Assembly: GCF_040081985.1 (NCBI RefSeq)
Contig: NZ_JBEBMH010000005.1
Coordinates: 186,001 to 250,000 of the forward strand
Direction of reading: 5' to 3'
DNA length: 64,000 bases
DNA from: Kumtagia yinganensis
GTDB taxonomy: Bacteria > Pseudomonadota > Alphaproteobacteria > Rhizobiales > Rhizobiaceae
The notes below the pieces were generated by a model. The model made no database searches. It was not told the origin of the DNA and saw nothing but the letters and a program-made list of their open reading frames with translations. This document shows, in pieces, positions 27,559 through 36,595 of the stretch. The position numbers were made by a program, and so were the translations under genes. Position 1 is the first letter of the stretch, and every line of letters begins with the position of its first letter.

Positions 27559-28749
27559 ATGTTCCTCCCCTTCTTCCTCGAACTCAAAGCCGCGAAAGTC
27601 CCGGTGTCGCTGCGCGAATACCTGACCTTGCTCGAGGGCATGGAAGCCGGGCTGGTCGACTATGACGTCGAGGGTTTTTACTACCTCGCCCGTTCTGCGC
27701 TGGTGAAGGACGAGCGCCATATCGACCGCTTCGACCAGGTTTTCGCGCATGTCTTCAAAGGCGTCGAGGCGCTGGCCGGTGAGGCGGCGATCGATGTCGC
27801 TACGCTTCCGGAGGAGTGGCTGCGGCGGCTGGCGGAAAAGCACCTTTCCGATGAGGAGAAAAAACTCGTCGAGGCGCTCGGCGGCTGGGAAAAGCTGATG
27901 GCGACGCTGAAGAAGCGGCTGGAGGAGCAGAAGGGCCGTCACCAGGGCGGCTCGAAATGGATCGGCACGGCGGGAACCTCGCCCTTCGGCGCCTATGGCT
28001 ACAACCCCGAAGGCATCCGGATCGGTCAGCACGAAAGCCGCAACCGCCGCGCGGTAAAAGTGTGGGACAAGCGCGAGTTCAGGAATTTCGACGATTCCGT
28101 CGAGCTGGGGACCCGCAACATCAAGGTCGCGCTGAAGCGCTTGCGCCGCTGGGTGCGCGACGGAGCCGTGGAGGAACTGGATCTGCCCGGCACGATCCAC
28201 GCCACCGCCGAACACGGCTATCTCGACGTGAAGACGCGGCCGGAGCGCCGCAACGCGGTGAAGCTCTTGATGTTCTTCGACGTCGGCGGCTCGATGGACG
28301 ATCACATAAAGATCGTCGAGGAATTGTTCTCGGCGGCGCGCGCGGAATTCCGCCAGCTCGAATATTTTTATTTCCACAACTGCCTCTACGAGGGCGTGTG
28401 GAAGGACAATCGCCGCCGCCACGCCGAGGTCATTCCGACGCTCGACGTGCTGCATAAATACGGTCGCGACTACAAGGTTGTCTTCGTCGGCGACGCCTCG
28501 ATGAGCCCCTACGAGGTTACCATGGCCGGCGGCTCGGTCGAGCACTGGAATCCGGAAGCCGGCGCCGTCTGGCTGGCGCGCGTGCTCGCCCAATGGCCGA
28601 ACGCGGTGTGGCTGAACCCGGTCCCGCGCCAGCACTGGGCCTACACGCATTCGATCGGCCTGATCCGCGAGACGTTTTCCGACCGCATGTATCCGCTCAC
28701 GCTGGCCGGGCTGGAAGCGGCGACGAGAGAGCTGTCGAGAAAGCATTGA
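27559..28749 (+). CDS. VWA domain protein (CoxE-like), MoxR partner
   Basis: 396 aa. N-terminal helical region (FLPFFLELKAAKVPVSLREY), then a VWA domain from ~230 with a metal-ion-dependent adhesion site DVGGSMDDH in the DxGxS form and a later FVGDASMSPYEVTMAGG. Proteins of this family are typically encoded directly after a MoxR ATPase and may help assemble or insert metal into protein complexes. Here it is coupled to the YeeE/YedE pair (2-bp gap) and separated from moxR by five genes. Confidence 0.88.
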   Translation: MFLPFFLELKAAKVPVSLREYLTLLEGMEAGLVDYDVEGFYYLARSALVKDERHIDRFDQVFAHVFKGVEALAGEAAIDVATLPEEWLRRLAEKHLSDEEKKLVEALGGWEKLMATLKKRLEEQKGRHQGGSKWIGTAGTSPFGAYGYNPEGIRIGQHESRNRRAVKVWDKREFRNFDDSVELGTRNIKVALKRLRRWVRDGAVEELDLPGTIHATAEHGYLDVKTRPERRNAVKLLMFFDVGGSMDDHIKIVEELFSAARAEFRQLEYFYFHNCLYEGVWKDNRRRHAEVIPTLDVLHKYGRDYKVVFVGDASMSPYEVTMAGGSVEHWNPEAGAVWLARVLAQWPNAVWLNPVPRQHWAYTHSIGLIRETFSDRMYPLTLAGLEAATRELSRKH

Positions 28750-28855
28750 GCACGTCGTTGCGAAACGATGATCCCCGCCTATGGCGAGCAGGCGTAACGA
28801 ATGCCTATATTTGGCGAACAGCACACATGACAAATTTCCGAGCCAGGAGACAGCA

Positions 28856-29257
28856 ATGGACAGCCACAGCTATCCCGTGACCCGCACCGACGCCGAATGG
28901 CGCGCGATGCTCAGCCCCGAACAATATGCCGTCATGCGCAACCACGGCACCGAGCGGCCGGGAAGCTGCGCGCTGCTTCATGAAAAGCGGGCAGGTACGT
29001 TCAAATGCGCCGGCTGCGACCAGCCGCTGTTCGAATCCAAGCTGAAGTTCGAGAGCGGCACCGGCTGGCCGAGCTTCAACGACCCGGTGCCGGGATCGGT
29101 GGAGACGACCGTCGACCGCAGTTACGGCATGGTGCGCACCGAATGCCACTGCTCGCGCTGCGGCAGCCATCTCGGCCATGTGTTCGAGGACGGCCCGCCG
29201 CCGACCTATCTGCGTTATTGCATCAACGGCGTGGCGCTGAATTTCGAGCCAGCCTGA
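28856..29257 (+). CDS. msrB: Peptide-methionine (R)-S-oxide reductase MsrB
   Basis: 133 aa. Repairs R-methionine sulfoxide in proteins. Four zinc-binding cysteines as two CxxC pairs (CAGC and CSRC), the core SGTGWPSFNDPVPGSV, HLGHVFEDGP, and the catalytic Cys in RYCINGVALNF. The ATG at 28856 is preceded by CCAGGAGACAGC. Cytoplasmic, with no signal peptide. It may continue the transcript of the VWA gene (106-bp gap), but a separate promoter is likely. Confidence 0.96.
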   Translation: MDSHSYPVTRTDAEWRAMLSPEQYAVMRNHGTERPGSCALLHEKRAGTFKCAGCDQPLFESKLKFESGTGWPSFNDPVPGSVETTVDRSYGMVRTECHCSRCGSHLGHVFEDGPPPTYLRYCINGVALNFEPA

Positions 29258-29302
29258 GAGTCTGGCGGACAACGCCAAGGGTAAAAGTAGCCGCTTGAGG
29301 CG

Positions 29303-29671
29303 TTAAATCACGATCGCGGCGATCAGCCAGAGCAATGACATCGTCTGGCAGAAAAATCCGGCCCATCCCCCGCGCCGGTCGGCAGTCCGCCATACGGCAA
29401 AAGCCAGGAAGAGGTTGTAGGGCAACGGTCCGAAATGGACGGCGAGGGCGACCCACAGCGGCACTTTCGCTGCAAGCAGGCCGAGCGAAGCGACGGTCGC
29501 GGCAATGTTGATCGCCGTGCCGATGACTATGGTGTCGCGCCAGAACAGCGTTGCGAGGGGAACCTCGCCCCGCCAGCGCGCGGTGAAGAAACCGCCTATG
29601 CCGCCTCTCCTGGCGACTTGGCGGTTGGCATCCTCGCCCGCGGCCATCGGCAGGACCCTCGAGCCGGTCAC
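29303..29671 (-). CDS. Small membrane protein of unknown function
   Basis: 122 aa with about three membrane segments (IGTAINIAATVASLGLLAA; VALAVHFGPLPYNLFLAFAV; TMSLLWLIAAIVI). Not recognised beyond being a rhizobial hypothetical. A GTG start at 29671 overlaps the TGA of the preceding gene (GTGA), which argues for translational coupling; an ATG at 29647 is the alternative. Confidence 0.6.
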   Translation of the reverse strand: MTGSRVLPMAAGEDANRQVARRGGIGGFFTARWRGEVPLATLFWRDTIVIGTAINIAATVASLGLLAAKVPLWVALAVHFGPLPYNLFLAFAVWRTADRRGGWAGFFCQTMSLLWLIAAIVI

Positions 29672-30072
29672 TCGACGTTCAAGTCGCGGCCTGCCGTGCG
29701 GATCGTCACCGAGAAGCCGGCCAGCACGTCGATCAGGGTGATCACCATCAGGGTGAAGAAGACCGGGTGCGCCGCGCCGCGCACCAGCAGGAATTCGACG
29801 AGGAAGGCGACGAAGACGAAGGTCGACAGCAGATGGTCGACGATCGAGGCATTGGAGGAGCGCGTCGATTTCATCATCTCGACGAACAGCAGCACCAGCG
29901 CGATGACGATCAGCAGGTCGCCGACCGACATGGTCCAGACGCCGCCGGACATCATGGTGAGCGAAAAGATTTCGGTCGCGAAGGGGTCTGCTTCTGTCCC
30001 GCCGAACAGGCCGGCAAGGCCGAGATTGTAGAGCAGGAACGGGATGATCAGCAGCGGAATCATGCCCAGCAT
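29668..30072 (-). CDS. Four-helix membrane protein of unknown function
   Basis: 134 aa with four predicted membrane helices (PLLIIPFLLYNLGLAGLF; DLLIVIALVLLFVEMM; LLSTFVFVAFLVEFLLV; FFTLMVITLIDVLAGFSV). I recall conserved alphaproteobacterial hypotheticals of this form but no function. First gene of a two-gene unit with the 122-aa protein; their 4-bp overlap suggests they act together. ATG at 30072 or 30063. Confidence 0.65.
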   Translation of the reverse strand: MLGMIPLLIIPFLLYNLGLAGLFGGTEADPFATEIFSLTMMSGGVWTMSVGDLLIVIALVLLFVEMMKSTRSSNASIVDHLLSTFVFVAFLVEFLLVRGAAHPVFFTLMVITLIDVLAGFSVTIRTAGRDLNVE

Positions 30073-30164
30073 TTTTTGCGCACCTCGGCCATTGGAGCCT
30101 GACCTATTTCAGGCAGCCTCGGGCTGCGTCAAGCCCGATGGCCCGCTGAGGGGAAGTCTCAACG

Positions 30165-30189
30165 CAAAAAGACCGGCGCGAGGCCGGTC
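30165..30189 (-). terminator. Intrinsic terminator of rpmF
   Basis: On the minus strand GACCGGC-CTCGC-GCCGGTC followed by TTTTT, 30 bp after the rpmF stop codon. A perfect 7-bp stem. Confidence 0.85.
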
Positions 30190-30218
30190 CCTTCAAACCA
30201 GTCCGAAAAGCCGAACGC

Positions 30219-30401
30219 TCAGCTTTCCTTGGGCTCCAGCACCTGGCGGCCGCGATACATGCCGGTCTTCAGGTCGATGTGGTGCGGGCGGCGCATTTCG
30301 CCCGAATTCTTGTCCTCGACATAGGTCGGGGCCTTGAGCGCGTCGGCGGCGCGACGCATGCCACGCTTGGACGGCGAGGTCTTTCTTTTTGGCACAGCCA
30401 T
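30219..30401 (-). CDS. rpmF: 50S ribosomal protein L32
   Basis: 60 aa, normal for alphaproteobacterial L32. N-terminus MAVPKRKTSPSKRGMRRAAD, then HHIDLKTGMYRGRQVL. The zinc-binding cysteines of some L32 forms are absent (C- type), as is usual in Rhizobiales. AAGGAACG precedes the ATG. Followed by its own terminator. Next upstream on the same strand is mtgA, as in many rhizobia. Confidence 0.97.
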   Translation of the reverse strand: MAVPKRKTSPSKRGMRRAADALKAPTYVEDKNSGEMRRPHHIDLKTGMYRGRQVLEPKES

Positions 30402-30552
30402 GATTGCGTTCCTTCGGTCAATGGACCCGGCTGCTCTGGCAAGGGGAGCCGCGCGTTCCGGGCCGGTATGAGAAATCCGGGGTGCCTATACACGCGCGAG
30501 GCGGGTTTGACCAGCGCGGCGGCTAATATTTTTTGCGGCAGCGTGCCCGGCG

Positions 30553-31260
30553 TCATTCGACGCACTGGACATAGGCGCCGGAACGCGCTGCAAGGCGTTG
30601 CACGCGATTGGCCAGGAAACGCATATCGCGAGACGGCTTTGCGGGATTGCGCAGGATCGGATTGGGCAGGGTCACCGCCAGCAGAGCGGCCTGTTTGCGG
30701 CTGAGATTCTTAGCCGAAACGCCGAAATGATGCTGCGCGGCTGCCTCGATCCCGTATATGCCCGGGCCCCATTCGGCGATGTTGAGATAGATTTCCATGA
30801 TCCGGCGTTTCGACATCACCAGATCGACATAGGTGGCGTAGGGCAATTCGAGGATCTTTCGAATGGTTCCGAACGGCCGGGGCCACAGATAGAGGTTCTT
30901 CACCGACTGCATGGTGATGGTCGAGGCGCCGCGCGATGGGCCCCTCGGGTCGAGAATGACCTTCTTGAGTTCCCCAAGGTCGACGCCGTAGTGATTACAG
31001 AACTGGCCGTCCTCGGACATGATGACGGAGTGGATCAGGACCGGTGAGATGTCGTCGATCGAAACCCACTGGCGGTCATAGCCCTTGAGCGTCACCAGGT
31101 CGGCCAGCATCAGCGTGGAGACCGGACGGACAAAGGGCGGCAGATAGAGGATCGTCAGGACCACGGGGATCAGCCCAAGCACGACCGCAATCTTGAACAG
31201 CCGCCGCAGCCAGAGACGGATGCCGCGCCGGTTCAACCGGCCGCTGCCCTTCCCTGCCAC
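30553..31260 (-). CDS. mtgA: Monofunctional peptidoglycan glycosyltransferase
   Basis: 235 aa with one N-terminal membrane anchor (IAVVLGLIPVVLTILYLPP). GT51 motifs: SEDGQFCNHYGVD (catalytic Glu), RGASTITMQSVKNLYLW, and RRIMEIYLNIAEWGPG. It polymerises lipid II glycan strands without transpeptidase activity. I place the start at a GTG (31260), with TCGGAGG 7 bp upstream; longer in-frame starts would run into the divergent prenyl synthase gene. Upstream of rpmF, same strand, ~150 bp apart. Confidence 0.88.
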   Translation of the reverse strand: MAGKGSGRLNRRGIRLWLRRLFKIAVVLGLIPVVLTILYLPPFVRPVSTLMLADLVTLKGYDRQWVSIDDISPVLIHSVIMSEDGQFCNHYGVDLGELKKVILDPRGPSRGASTITMQSVKNLYLWPRPFGTIRKILELPYATYVDLVMSKRRIMEIYLNIAEWGPGIYGIEAAAQHHFGVSAKNLSRKQAALLAVTLPNPILRNPAKPSRDMRFLANRVQRLAARSGAYVQCVE

Positions 31261-31411
31261 CTCGCCGGCCTCCGATTGAACGGTCTCGCCCAAGCCACCC
31301 GCCTTCGCGTCCTGTCCGAAACGGAATAATGGCGACGGGCCGCGAGCGCAACGCCTCCGACCCGATAAGCGGCGGCTTGACCACGGCGGCGTATCGCCTA
31401 AACGGGGTGGC

Positions 31412-32347
31412 ATGACGCTCCTGAGCACATCCGACTTCGAGGACCTTCTCGGCCGGCGCGCGCGCCAGGTCGAAGAATTGCTGCGAACGCTGCTTGACGA
31501 CAAGCCGCGCGACGGCGAGATCACGCGACCGGCAAAACTGCTCGCCGCCATGCGCCACGGCGTGCTCAACGGCGGAAAACGGTTGCGTCCGTTCCTGGTT
31601 CTGGAAAGTGCCAAGCTGTTCGGCCCTGACGGCGCGGAGGCGGTGACGGTCGGGGCGGCGCTGGAATGCGTGCATTGCTATTCGCTCATCCACGACGATC
31701 TGCCGGCCATGGACGACGACGACCTGCGCCGGGGACAGCCGACCGTGCATCGCGCCTTCGACGAGGCGAGCGCCATCCTCGCCGGCGACAGCCTGCTGAC
31801 GCTTGCCTTCGACATCCTGACCGACGATACGTCGTCCCGACCGCGCGACGTTGCGGCATCGGCGCGGCGCCGGCTCGATCTTGTTCGCGGGCTGGCGCGC
31901 GCCGCGGGCGTCGGCGGAATGGCGGGCGGGCAGGCGCTCGACCTTGCCGCCGAGAAGGCCACGCCTGATGAGGCAGGCATCATCACGCTGCAGGCGATGA
32001 AGACCGGTGCCTTGATCCGCTTTGCATGCGAGGCGGGTGCGATCGTCGCCGACGCCAGCGCGATCGACCGCGAGAGGCTGGCGGAATTCGGCTCGGCCAT
32101 CGGGCTTGCCTTCCAGCTTGCGGACGACCTTCTCGACGTAACTGCCGTACCCGAGGTCATGGGCAAGGCGACGGGCAAGGACGCGGCGGCCGGCAAGGCG
32201 ACGCTGGTGGCGCTGCATGGCGCGGACTGGGCGCGACGGCAGCTCGCCGGCCTAGTCGAACAGGCGCATGATCTGTTGGAACCCTATGGGGAAAGCGGCA
32301 GAAACCTGAAGTCGGTCGCGACTTTCATCGCCGAACGGGACCGGTAG
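31412..32347 (+). CDS. ispA: Polyprenyl (farnesyl) diphosphate synthase
   Basis: 311 aa, usual for IspA-type short-chain trans-prenyl synthases. Motifs: LNGGKRLRPFLVL, the first Asp-rich motif HDDLPAMDDDDLRRG, GDSLLTLAFDIL, and the second Asp-rich motif LADDLLDVTA. It condenses IPP with DMAPP/GPP to give FPP for undecaprenyl phosphate, quinones and hopanoids. ATG after GGGGTGG. ispG, the penultimate step of IPP synthesis, lies ~1 kb away on the other strand. The chain length is assigned from family habit. Confidence 0.9.
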   Translation: MTLLSTSDFEDLLGRRARQVEELLRTLLDDKPRDGEITRPAKLLAAMRHGVLNGGKRLRPFLVLESAKLFGPDGAEAVTVGAALECVHCYSLIHDDLPAMDDDDLRRGQPTVHRAFDEASAILAGDSLLTLAFDILTDDTSSRPRDVAASARRRLDLVRGLARAAGVGGMAGGQALDLAAEKATPDEAGIITLQAMKTGALIRFACEAGAIVADASAIDRERLAEFGSAIGLAFQLADDLLDVTAVPEVMGKATGKDAAAGKATLVALHGADWARRQLAGLVEQAHDLLEPYGESGRNLKSVATFIAERDR

Positions 32348-32401
32348 GACATCAGGTCACTTTCGTCGTGTTCGCCGCGACCGGTCCCCAAGCGGCCGAC
32401 G

Positions 32402-33307
32402 TCACCGGTTCCGCATGACAATGCAGGAGCCGCCAGCCGAACGCAAAGTGGCGCAGATCCTGTTGGCTGTCGCGCGGTCGTCGGCGCCGATGCGCACGGC
32501 GTAGATGCCGCGGCGGCCGCGCGGCGTGCGCACGCGGCTGACGACCGGATCGGGATTTTTCAGGATTTTGCCGAAACGTCCGGCGACGCGCTGCCATTGC
32601 TTTATCGCGGCGGCGCGGCGAAAATTGCCGGCGACCTGCACGCCCCAGGGTTTTGTCGCGATGGTCGCCATGGCGATGGTCTGGGCGTAGATGGTGCGCA
32701 TGTTGCGGCAGGCTTCGTGAAACGGCCGCTTCGGGTCGAGCGGACGGATCGTGCCGAGATAGGTGCGCTCCGAAAAATTGTCGGCGGGCTCACCCATGAT
32801 GTCGAGCACATATTCGTCGGTCTCCAGCGGCAGGAAGCCACCCGACGTCAGCCAGCGCGTCACCCGCGTCTCGCCGGCATTGTAGGCGGCAGCGGCGAGG
32901 CCGAGATTGCCGAAGCCTGTCTTCAACTCGCCAAGGTATTTGGCCGAAGCAGGAAGCGCCTGGGTGACATCGAAGGAGTTCTTCAGCTTCCGCATCTTCG
33001 CGGTGCCCGGCATGAACTGCGCTATGCCTTCGGCCCCGGCCGGACTGACGGCGTCCGGATCGAAGCGGCTTTCCTTCCAGATCAGGCGGGCGAAGAAATC
33101 GCGCGGCAGGCCATTGGCGCGGGCATGGATGTCGATCAGGTCGCAGATACGCGCCGTCGTCATGATGCGCGATTTCGGCGGGTCGGCGAGAGCCGGGCCA
33201 TCGCCGAGGCAGAACCCGAACAGCAGTGCCAGCGGCGAAACCCGCCACACCCCGACATGGAAAAGCCTCAGAAGCGACAGCCCGATATGGACCGCGCCGC
33301 CGAGCAC
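32402..33307 (-). CDS. Lytic transglycosylase (SLT domain)
   Basis: 301 aa. Likely exported: a hydrophobic N-terminus (VSPLALLFGFCLGDGPALAD) as signal. The SLT domain has the catalytic Glu in LIWKESRFDPDAVSPAG and the GIAQFMPGTA motif, followed by AAAAYNAGETRVTRW. The C-terminal ~40 residues (GIYAVRIGADDRATANRICA) look like a SPOR-type repeat. Cleaves glycan strands. A GTG start at 33307 has GGCGGAG upstream inside the end of ispG, 4 bp after its stop; a GTG at 33250 would also fit the signal peptide. Coupled to ispG. Confidence 0.85.
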   Translation of the reverse strand: MLGGAVHIGLSLLRLFHVGVWRVSPLALLFGFCLGDGPALADPPKSRIMTTARICDLIDIHARANGLPRDFFARLIWKESRFDPDAVSPAGAEGIAQFMPGTAKMRKLKNSFDVTQALPASAKYLGELKTGFGNLGLAAAAYNAGETRVTRWLTSGGFLPLETDEYVLDIMGEPADNFSERTYLGTIRPLDPKRPFHEACRNMRTIYAQTIAMATIATKPWGVQVAGNFRRAAAIKQWQRVAGRFGKILKNPDPVVSRVRTPRGRRGIYAVRIGADDRATANRICATLRSAGGSCIVMRNR

Positions 33308-33311
33308 GCCG

Positions 33312-34565
33312 TTACTCCGCCGCCTGCCTGCCGGACTGGCCGAAGCGCGTCTCGATATAGTCGGCGACCATTTTTTCAAAATCTTCGGCGATGTTGGGGC
33401 CGCGCAAGGTGGCCGCCTTGCGCCCGTCGATGAAGACCGGGGCCGACGGCGTCTCGCCGGTGCCGGGCAGCGATATGCCGATATCGGCATGCTTGGATTC
33501 GCCGGGGCCATTGACGATGCAGCCCATGACGGCGACCTTCAGTTCCTCGACGCCTGGATATTTTTCCCGCCAGACCGGCATGTTCTTGCGCAAATCGGCC
33601 TGGATGTTCTGGGCGAGTTCCTGGAACACGGTCGAGGTAGTCCGCCCGCAGCCGGGGCAGGCGGCGACAACCGGCACGAACTGCCGGAAACCCATCGTCT
33701 GCAAGAGTTCCTGCGCCACCTGCACCTCGCGGGTACGGTCGCCATTCGGTTCGGGCGTCAGCGAGATACGGATGGTGTCGCCAATTCCCTGCTGCAGCAG
33801 GATGCCCATGGCGGCGGACGACGCGACGATTCCCTTCGAGCCCATGCCGGCCTCGGTCAGGCCGAGATGCAGAGCATGATCGGAACGGCTGGCGAGTTCG
33901 GTGTAGACGGAGATGAGGTCCTGGACGCGGCTTACCTTAGCCGACAAAATAATCTTGTCGCGCGACAGCCCGATTTCTTCCGCCGCCTCGGCCGAGTGTA
34001 GCGCGGAGCGGACAATCGCTTCGCGGGTGACTTCGTCGGCGGTCAGCGGGGCGCCGTTTTTCTGGTTCTCGTCCATCAGCGCGGTCAGCAATTCCTGGTC
34101 GAGCGAGCCCCAGTTGACGCCGATGCGAACCGGCTTGTCGTAGCGGATCGCCATCTCGACGATCGCGCCGAACTGCCGGTCCTTCTTCTCCTTGAAGCCG
34201 ACATTGCCGGGATTGATGCGGTATTTCGCCAGCGCCTCAGCGCAGGCTGGGTGGTCAGCGAGCAGCTTGTGGCCGATATAGTGGAAGTCGCCGACCAGCG
34301 GCACATTGATGCCCAGCCGGTCGAGCCGCTCACGGATGCCGGGGACGGCGGCCGCGCTCTCGTCACGGTCGACGGTGATCCGAACGATCTCGGAGCCCGC
34401 CTTTGCCAGCGCCGCGACCTGCGCCACCGTGCTGTCGACGTCGGCGGTGTCGGTGTTGGTCATCGACTGGACGACAACAGGCGCGTCTCCACCCACCATG
34501 ACGCCGCCCACATTCACGCCGACGGAACGCCTCCGCGGCAAGGGGAAGGATTGATATCCGGTCAT
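33312..34565 (-). CDS. ispG: 4-hydroxy-3-methylbut-2-enyl diphosphate synthase
   Basis: 417 aa. The [4Fe-4S] enzyme of the MEP isoprenoid pathway. Family marks: VQSMTNTDTADVDSTVAQVA at the N-terminus, GDFHYIGHKLL, RINPGNVGFKEKKDRQF, and the cluster Cys motifs CPGCGRTTST and MGCIVNGPGESKHAD. The length and the large insert between the barrel and the ferredoxin-like domain match the bacterial long form. First gene of a unit with the lytic transglycosylase. ATG at 34565. Confidence 0.97.
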   Translation of the reverse strand: MTGYQSFPLPRRRSVGVNVGGVMVGGDAPVVVQSMTNTDTADVDSTVAQVAALAKAGSEIVRITVDRDESAAAVPGIRERLDRLGINVPLVGDFHYIGHKLLADHPACAEALAKYRINPGNVGFKEKKDRQFGAIVEMAIRYDKPVRIGVNWGSLDQELLTALMDENQKNGAPLTADEVTREAIVRSALHSAEAAEEIGLSRDKIILSAKVSRVQDLISVYTELASRSDHALHLGLTEAGMGSKGIVASSAAMGILLQQGIGDTIRISLTPEPNGDRTREVQVAQELLQTMGFRQFVPVVAACPGCGRTTSTVFQELAQNIQADLRKNMPVWREKYPGVEELKVAVMGCIVNGPGESKHADIGISLPGTGETPSAPVFIDGRKAATLRGPNIAEDFEKMVADYIETRFGQSGRQAAE

Positions 34566-34720
34566 GGCCGGCTGGCCTCATCGGTCGGTGAATTCCGCCC
34601 ATGAGGTGGAGGATGCGGCAATCATTGTCAATGGCGCTGCTTGCCGCGCGGTTGGCGAAACGGGGCGCTACGCCCGCGATCCAGCCTTGGGCATTGCCGA
34701 AGGACCGGACACGTGACGGC

Positions 34721-35125
34721 TCAACTTACCGCCACCAGCGCATCAATCTCGACAAGCCATTCGGGCATTGCGAGTGTCTCGACGCCGATCCACGTGCTCG
34801 CGCAGACCGGCCAGCTGTCGCCGAAGACGTCCCGGCCCGCGGCGAAGATCGCCGGAACAAGGTCGGGCCTGTGCCCGACGACATGGATCTTCATCTGCAG
34901 CATGTCGCGCGGGCAGACATCCAGCGCGGCGAGCGCCGCGCGAATGTTGGCGAAGCACTGGCGCGCCTGGGCGGCATGGTCCGAACCGCCGACAAGGGTG
35001 CCCGCGGCATCGACTGCCACCTGGCCGGAGATCGCCGCGAGACGAGCGCCCGTCGGGGCGACGGCGATCTGCGCGATAAGATGCGAGAAGGCCTGGGTGA
35101 GTTCCGCGGGATTGAGCTTTTCCAT
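34721..35125 (-). CDS. RidA (YjgF/YER057c/UK114) family protein
   Basis: 134 aa. Family features: ISGQVAVDAAGTLVGGSDHA, the QARQCFANIRAALAALD helix, and TWIGVETLAMPEWLVEIDAL at the C-terminus; the usual catalytic Arg is replaced here (TWIGVETLA). RidA proteins hydrolyse enamines/imines; degradation-pathway paralogues act on other intermediates. It starts 16 bp after the FAD-monooxygenase gene and is surely co-transcribed with it, so it probably helps process the oxidised product. Confidence 0.85.
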   Translation of the reverse strand: MEKLNPAELTQAFSHLIAQIAVAPTGARLAAISGQVAVDAAGTLVGGSDHAAQARQCFANIRAALAALDVCPRDMLQMKIHVVGHRPDLVPAIFAAGRDVFGDSWPVCASTWIGVETLAMPEWLVEIDALVAVS

Positions 35126-35141
35126 GGATGGCACCTCTGGC

Positions 35142-36581
35142 TCACTGGCGGACGACAGCGGCGGCGTAGCCGTCCGGACGAACGAGAGCGGCCCGCACGC
35201 CGGCAAAGATGCCGTCATGCTTCGGCGCGGCGGAGACGAAGCGGACGGCGTTCGCATCGAGCCATGCCGGCGGCGGGGCTTCGGCGCCGGCATCGAATGC
35301 CAGATGCAGCCAGTTGCCGGCCTCCAGCAACCCGTACAGATTCTTCTCTTCCTTGCCGTGTATCGCCAGAACCGTATCCGGCACCCGCGCGCCGGCTGCC
35401 AGACGTCCGTCTGTACGGACCGCCGCTGCTTCCGGTCCGTAGGCCAGGTCGAAACCCGAGAGCTCTCCAGCCATACGACGATTGGCGGCGGGAATGGCCA
35501 GCAGGTCGTTCAGCGTGGCGCGCAACGCCAGGGTCGCCGGATCGAAACGGGTGACGAGACCGGCCTGCGCCAGCGTATTGGCGTAGAGCGTCTGGCCGAC
35601 CGGACGCCGCTCCTCTTCGTAGGAATCGAGCAGGGTTTCCGGCGCGCTTCCCCTGACAACGGCGGCCAGCTTCCAGCCAAGGTTCATCGCATCCTGAATG
35701 CCGACATTCATGCCTTGTCCGCCCATCGGCGCATGAATGTGGGCGGCGTCTCCGACCAGCATCACCCTGCCCTTCCGATAGGCGGAGGCCAGCCGCGTCT
35801 CGTCGGTGAAACGCGACAGCCAGATCGGATCGCGCGGCTGGCAGTCGAGGCCGAGGATGCGCTGGGCAGCGTCGGCCACCTCCTCCAGCGTCACCGGTTC
35901 GGACCGGGGCACGTGCATGCGCCGGGGATCGACAAGGACGATACGATGGTGGATTCCATCGCCCAACGGAGCGAGCATCACCGATCCGTTCTCGTCGGTG
36001 ACGGAGACGACGGGCCGTGCCGGCGGCATGCCCAGAACGACATCGGCCAGCATCATCGTGTTGCGGGCGGCAAATCCGTCGAAGGCAATTGCCGCCTGTT
36101 CGCGCACGAGGCTTCGCGCGCCGTCGGCGCCTACGACATAGAGCGAAGTGAAGGTCTCGCCACCGGCTGAAACGCGAACGTGGTCGCCGAGATCCTCGAC
36201 GCCGGCCACAGCCGTGCCGCGCAGAATATCGACGCCGAGTTCGGCCGCCCGCATTTCCAGCCGCTCCTCAGTCGCCGCCTGCGGGATGAACAGCGTGTAG
36301 GGGAAGCTCGTCTCGAACGGCGAGAAATCGAGGCGCGTGTCGAGCACCGCGTAGTGCCCGGTCGGGATCGGCTTGCCGGCCGCGACGAACCGGTCGGCAA
36401 GGCCGCGCAAGGCGAATATCTCCAGAGACCGGCCATGTACGGTCAGGGCGCGAGACTGAGCGCTTCGCTCGGTGCGCCGCTCCATCACCGCAACATCGAC
36501 GCCGGCGAGCCGCAGTTCGCAGGCCAGCCAGAGCCCGGCCGGACCGGCTCCGGCGACGATGACTTCATAGGTTTTTTTCAT
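35142..36581 (-). CDS. FAD-dependent aromatic monooxygenase
   Basis: 479 aa, of the p-hydroxybenzoate/phenol hydroxylase (PheA/TfdB) family. FAD Rossmann motif IVAGAGPAGLWLACELRLAG at residues ~8-27, the middle GADGARSLVR, and the GD motif MLVGDAAHIHAPMGGQGMNV. Family members hydroxylate phenolic compounds or modify antibiotics such as rifampicin and tetracycline using NAD(P)H. Operon with RidA; divergent from a TetR-family regulator with tandem operators between, so likely induced by its substrate. Confidence 0.92.
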   Translation of the reverse strand: MKKTYEVIVAGAGPAGLWLACELRLAGVDVAVMERRTERSAQSRALTVHGRSLEIFALRGLADRFVAAGKPIPTGHYAVLDTRLDFSPFETSFPYTLFIPQAATEERLEMRAAELGVDILRGTAVAGVEDLGDHVRVSAGGETFTSLYVVGADGARSLVREQAAIAFDGFAARNTMMLADVVLGMPPARPVVSVTDENGSVMLAPLGDGIHHRIVLVDPRRMHVPRSEPVTLEEVADAAQRILGLDCQPRDPIWLSRFTDETRLASAYRKGRVMLVGDAAHIHAPMGGQGMNVGIQDAMNLGWKLAAVVRGSAPETLLDSYEEERRPVGQTLYANTLAQAGLVTRFDPATLALRATLNDLLAIPAANRRMAGELSGFDLAYGPEAAAVRTDGRLAAGARVPDTVLAIHGKEEKNLYGLLEAGNWLHLAFDAGAEAPPPAWLDANAVRFVSAAPKHDGIFAGVRAALVRPDGYAAAVVRQ

Positions 36582-36595
36582 GTCGATTGCTCCAA

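Noticed and set aside
27553..28833. Long minus-strand frame opposite the VWA gene
   Set aside because: The plus-strand VWA protein has a MIDAS motif and good context; the other strand shows no family features.
34641..36170. Long plus-strand frame opposite RidA and the FAD monooxygenase
   Set aside because: Antisense to two genes with clear motifs and no ribosome-binding site of its own.
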